Assembly (NCBI RefSeq): GCF_003390925.1
Contig: NZ_QUBS01000080.1
Coordinates: forward strand, 1-64,000
DNA: 64,000 nucleotides
Source: Trinickia diaoshuihuensis
Lineage (GTDB): Bacteria; Pseudomonadota; Gammaproteobacteria; Burkholderiales; Burkholderiaceae
Direction: 5' to 3'
The position numbers were made by a program, and so were the translations under genes. Below are positions 61,292 through 64,000 of the stretch, in pieces. Positions within the stretch are counted from its first letter, which is position 1, and every line of letters starts with the position of its first letter. The notes under the pieces are model-generated. The model had not been told where the DNA came from. It did not search any database and saw only the letters and a program-made list of their open reading frames with translations.

Positions 61292-62425
61292 TTACCCGAA
61301 ACTCACGTGATAGATAGGCGGCAGATGCGCCGAGATTTCCCGCCAGCTTTCGCCGGCGTCGTCGGATGCCCATAGCCCGCCCGTCGTCGAACCCATCGCG
61401 AGGCGGTTCCCCGTCGAATCGATGGCGAGCCCGTGGCGATAGACCAAATCGTAGGCAGGCGCCGGCGGCAGCCCCTCCGAGAACGCCTCGAACGTACGGC
61501 CCCCGTCGCGCGTGCGCGTAACGACGAACCGGCCGTCCACGGGAATGCGGCAGGCGTCTCTGACGGCGGGCACGAACCAGGCGGTATCGGGATCGCGCGG
61601 ATGAACGGCCACCGCAAAACCGAAGTTAGACGGCTCGGCCTCGACGCGCGTCCAACGTTCGCCGCCGTCGGTCGAGCGGAAAATCGCGCAATGATGTTGC
61701 GTCCAGAGCATATCGGGCGCGGCCAGGCACTGGACGACGCGATGAGGATCTTGCGCGTTTTCTTCCTCGCGCCGCTCGGGCGGCATGTAATCGGCTTGCA
61801 TGCCTTTCGACGACGGACGCCATGTGCCGCCGCCGTCATGCGTTTGCCAGACGCCGCCCGACGACACCGCGATCGTCACGTGCCGGCTGTCGCGTGGATC
61901 GACCAGTACCGAATGGATGCCCGCATGGTCGTACCCGCCGCCGCCCCACTCGCGACGCTCGGGGCGGTCCCATAACGCGCGGTTCAATGTCCATGTCGTC
62001 CCGCGGTCGTCCGAGCGAAACAGCCCGCCCGGAATCGTCCCCGCCCAGAGCGCGCCGGGTTCGTCATTCCCGCCGGGCTCGAGCGTCCAAATCTGCTCCA
62101 GCGACCATAACGGTTCGCTCGCCGCCGGGCTTTGCGAATCGGAAGGTTCGGCCGCCGCTTGCGCGTCAGGCTGCTGAGGGTACATGGGTGCCGCGCACGG
62201 CTCCCATTCGCCGGCGCCCGCGGGCAGACGATGCAGCTTGACGCCGAAGTGACCGAGATTGAGCGCGGCATAGAGGGTGCCGTCGCGCGGATCGGCAAGC
62301 GCCGAAGTGACAGGCTCGCCGATGAAGTGAAGCGCCGCTTGCCGCCAACGCCGAGGGTTCACATCGTCCCGCTCGAAGATGAATAGTCCTTTGCGGGTAC
62401 CTACGATCAAGCGGTCGTCGTTCAC
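61292..62425 (-). CDS. Asp-box (BNR/sialidase-like) beta-propeller protein
   Basis: A 377-aa protein made of about five Asp-box repeats (SDDRGTTW, THDGGGTW, STDGGERW, TRDGGRTF, SDDAGESW), the motif of BNR/VPS10/sialidase-type propellers. It has no signal peptide and lacks the sialidase RIP/active-site pattern, so a true sialidase is unlikely. Start is GTG 62425 with GGAGACATAG upstream. It follows the ThiS-like gene by 37 bases and should be cotranscribed with it. Function unknown. Confidence 0.82.
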   Translation of the reverse strand: MNDDRLIVGTRKGLFIFERDDVNPRRWRQAALHFIGEPVTSALADPRDGTLYAALNLGHFGVKLHRLPAGAGEWEPCAAPMYPQQPDAQAAAEPSDSQSPAASEPLWSLEQIWTLEPGGNDEPGALWAGTIPGGLFRSDDRGTTWTLNRALWDRPERREWGGGGYDHAGIHSVLVDPRDSRHVTIAVSSGGVWQTHDGGGTWRPSSKGMQADYMPPERREEENAQDPHRVVQCLAAPDMLWTQHHCAIFRSTDGGERWTRVEAEPSNFGFAVAVHPRDPDTAWFVPAVRDACRIPVDGRFVVTRTRDGGRTFEAFSEGLPPAPAYDLVYRHGLAIDSTGNRLAMGSTTGGLWASDDAGESWREISAHLPPIYHVSFG

Positions 62426-62462
62426 GCTATGTCTCCGTCTTTGTCGTCACGGGCCTGGCCCT

Positions 62463-62732
62463 TCAGCCCCCCGATAGTGCCTGCACCACATAAATACGCG
62501 AGTCAGTCTCCACCGGATCCGACAAACGGCGGCGATCGCGCAGGGGCCGGCCGTCGACGAATACCGACAAATGCCGGCGCAGCCCGCCCTGATCGTCCAG
62601 GATGTATCCGCGCAGACGCGGCTCGTCCGCGAAAACGATCGACAGCGCTTCGTCCACCGAGCGCGCGGCGACATCGCGCTCCGGCATCGCGATGTGCCGT
62701 TGAATCGAGGCCGCGAAAAACAAATGCGCCAT
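62463..62732 (-). CDS. MoaD/ThiS-like ubiquitin-fold protein
   Basis: An 89-aa protein that begins MAHLFFAASIQRHIA and ends ALSGG. The C-terminal Gly-Gly is the mark of sulfur-carrier/ubiquitin-like proteins, and the length and strand pattern (HLSVFVDGRPL; SRIYVVQALSGG) match MoaD/ThiS. No MoaE, ThiG, ThiF or MoeB gene is nearby. It may be a sulfur carrier for another process with the Asp-box propeller downstream. Start ATG 62732. Confidence 0.78.
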   Translation of the reverse strand: MAHLFFAASIQRHIAMPERDVAARSVDEALSIVFADEPRLRGYILDDQGGLRRHLSVFVDGRPLRDRRRLSDPVETDSRIYVVQALSGG

Positions 62733-63087
62733 GATAGATAGGCGTTTTGGCTAAGGTGCTTAAGTGTAGTCGAAGCCGGCGGGGCTGATTTTTCTCGCGC
62801 GAACGCTTGGGCGAAACGGATTTGCGCTTTTGGCCGGGCGGATGAAACGTTCCACGCCGATCGCCGCCGAGCTTACGAAGCTGCCCTATTCCAAGCATCG
62901 CGATGCGTCCCACTGTCGCGGCCTGAAACACCGCATCGTCGCAATCTGAAGCAGTACCCGGCGTCCCGGGAGCCCCAGCCGAAGGCCGATCCGCGTCAAT
63001 CCGCGTCAGACCGGCGCCGCACCGATTGGCATACATGTTGCATCCCTCGCGCCGCATCGACCTACTACGACATTAGCGGAGACACCT
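62733..63087. other. Divergent intergenic region before the acs gene
   Basis: 355 bp between the ThiS-like gene and the acs start. Contains promoters for both; AGCGGAGACACCT precedes the acs start. No gene was recognised; short frames here are Arg-rich and lack ribosome sites. Confidence 0.4.
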
Positions 63088-64000
63088 GTGACCACCTCGA
63101 TGGAATTGCCCAGTCAGAAGCAGCGATTCGAGCCGCCCGCCGAGATTCGATCCGGCGCGAACGTCGCCGGCATCGATGCCTATCGCGCGCTCGTGGCTGA
63201 AGCCGAGCGCGATTACGAAGGATTCTGGGGCCGCCTGGCGCGCGAGACGCTCGAATGGCGCAAGCCGTTCTCGAAGGTACTCGACGCATCCAATGCCCCC
63301 TTCTATACGTGGTTCGAAGACGGCGAACTGAACGCTTCCCACAACTGCCTCGACCGGCATGTCGCCGCCGGCCACGGCGAGCGCGTCGCGATCGTCTTCG
63401 AGGCCGACGACGGCACCGTCACGCGCGTCACGTACGCCCAGTTGCTGTCGCGCGTCGCACGATTCGCCAACGCCCTGAAGCGGCGCGGCATCAAGCGGGG
63501 CGAGCGCGTCGTCATCTACATGCCGATGTCGATCGAGGGTATCGTCGCCATGCAAGCGTGCGCGCGCATCGGCGCGACGCACTCGGTCGTGTTCGGCGGA
63601 TTCTCGGCCAAATCGTTGCATGAGCGGATCGTCGACGTAGGCGCCGTCGCGCTGATCACCGCCGACGAACAAGTGCGCGGCGGCAAAACGTTGCCGCTCA
63701 AGCAGATCGCCGACGAAGCGCTCGCCATGGGCCATTGCGATGCCGTGCGTACGGTCATTGTCTATCGCCGCACCGGCGGCAAGATCGCGTGGGACGACAG
63801 CCGCGATCTGTGGATGCATGAGGTCGTCGAGCACGAACCGGACACCTGCGAGCCGGAATGGGTCGGCGCCGAGCATCCGCTCTTCATTCTCTATACGTCC
63901 GGCTCGACGGGCAAACCGAAAGGCGTGCAGCACAGCACGGGCGGCTACCTGCTCTGGGCCGTGCAGACGATGAAGTGGACGTTCGACTGGAAGCGCGAAG
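63088..64000 (+). CDS. acs: Acetyl-CoA synthetase (partial, cut by window end)
   Basis: The first 304 residues of an acyl-CoA synthetase most like Acs (acetate + ATP + CoA to acetyl-CoA). Recognisable blocks are [52 protein letters not shown] and the AMP-binding loop [12 protein letters not shown]. The start is GTG 63088 (CGGAG upstream) or ATG 63100. PrpE is a relative, but the N-terminal region fits Acs better. The rest lies beyond the window. Confidence 0.9.
   Translation, partial: MTTSMELPSQKQRFEPPAEIRSGANVAGIDAYRALVAEAERDYEGFWGRLARETLEWRKPFSKVLDASNAPFYTWFEDGELNASHNCLDRHVAAGHGERVAIVFEADDGTVTRVTYAQLLSRVARFANALKRRGIKRGERVVIYMPMSIEGIVAMQACARIGATHSVVFGGFSAKSLHERIVDVGAVALITADEQVRGGKTLPLKQIADEALAMGHCDAVRTVIVYRRTGGKIAWDDSRDLWMHEVVEHEPDTCEPEWVGAEHPLFILYTSGSTGKPKGVQHSTGGYLLWAVQTMKWTFDWKRE

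Noticed and set aside
61292-62425. Calling the Asp-box protein a sialidase
   Set aside because: It has Asp-boxes but no signal peptide, no RIP motif and no Arg triad visible; the propeller motif alone does not show the activity.
1-64000. tRNA genes, rRNA genes, CRISPR arrays, insertion sequences, prophage
   Set aside because: I found no cloverleaf-type sequence, no regularly spaced repeats and no transposase or integrase frame anywhere in the window; a scan by tRNAscan-SE and ISfinder would settle this.

Overview
The window is a GC-rich (about 64% by eye), gene-dense stretch of a betaproteobacterial chromosome, most likely a Burkholderiaceae member of the Paraburkholderia/Trinickia/Burkholderia group. 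The pointers are a paaABCDE cluster followed by a TetR-type paaR, the Burkholderia-type DUF2844/DUF3443 pair, a class I aldolase, an OprB porin, a fused indolepyruvate oxidoreductase, and housekeeping pyrE and maeB. I see no tRNA, rRNA, CRISPR array, insertion sequence or prophage, so this is ordinary chromosome with many small accessory operons.

Layout. 0.2-3.2 kb: a secreted SGNH hydrolase, a three-gene exported set (lipoprotein, small exported protein, lytic transglycosylase) and a 60-aa protein. 3.3-8 kb: the phenylacetyl-CoA epoxidase operon paaABCDE with its TetR regulator and a perfect operator palindrome. 8-15 kb: an acetyltransferase, an Lrp regulator divergent from 4-hydroxyphenylpyruvate dioxygenase, and a 1195-aa fused indolepyruvate:ferredoxin oxidoreductase. 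With paa these handle arylpyruvates and phenylacetyl-CoA made from aromatic amino acids. 15-19.6 kb: an exported thioredoxin/helical-repeat protein next to a TonB-dependent receptor. 19.9-26 kb: maeB, pyrE, a NarL/RcsB-type regulator, a PEBP-family protein and an ArgC.

26-31.6 kb is an envelope region: a DUF2957-like lipoprotein with OmpW, a probable small RNA with two anti-Shine-Dalgarno motifs, a lone receiver protein, and a DUF2844/DUF3443 pair. The DUF3443 protein has all the landmarks of a bilobal pepsin-like aspartic protease. 31.7-42 kb: LysE exporter, 3-hydroxyisobutyrate-dehydrogenase-type enzyme, ubiquitin-fold/Mut7-C nuclease, OprB porin, a 1.2-kb stretch without a convincing gene, a divergent NRAMP lacking most metal-site residues, class I aldolase, a receiver-HPt phosphorelay protein and an EamA exporter.

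42-57 kb is made of small regulator-target modules: AraC, LysR with GST and a PNPOx-like protein, Fur-box mntH (canonical NRAMP), topoisomerase IB, an ArsR-like regulator with an MFS exporter, HxlR with an SDR, a type B esterase with Thr in place of the nucleophile Ser, and a repeat-HTH regulator with a beta-propeller and DUF899. 57-64 kb: a CMD protein, class III aminotransferase and second ArgC under a LysR regulator, an Asp-box propeller paired with a MoaD/ThiS-like protein, and the start of acetyl-CoA synthetase, cut by the window edge.

The most promising lightly described items are the DUF2844/pepsin-like lipoprotein pair, the anti-SD small RNA, the TonB receptor/thioredoxin pair, the ThiS-like/propeller pair, and the contrast between the two NRAMP proteins. 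All functions are inferred from motifs and context; no database search was possible.
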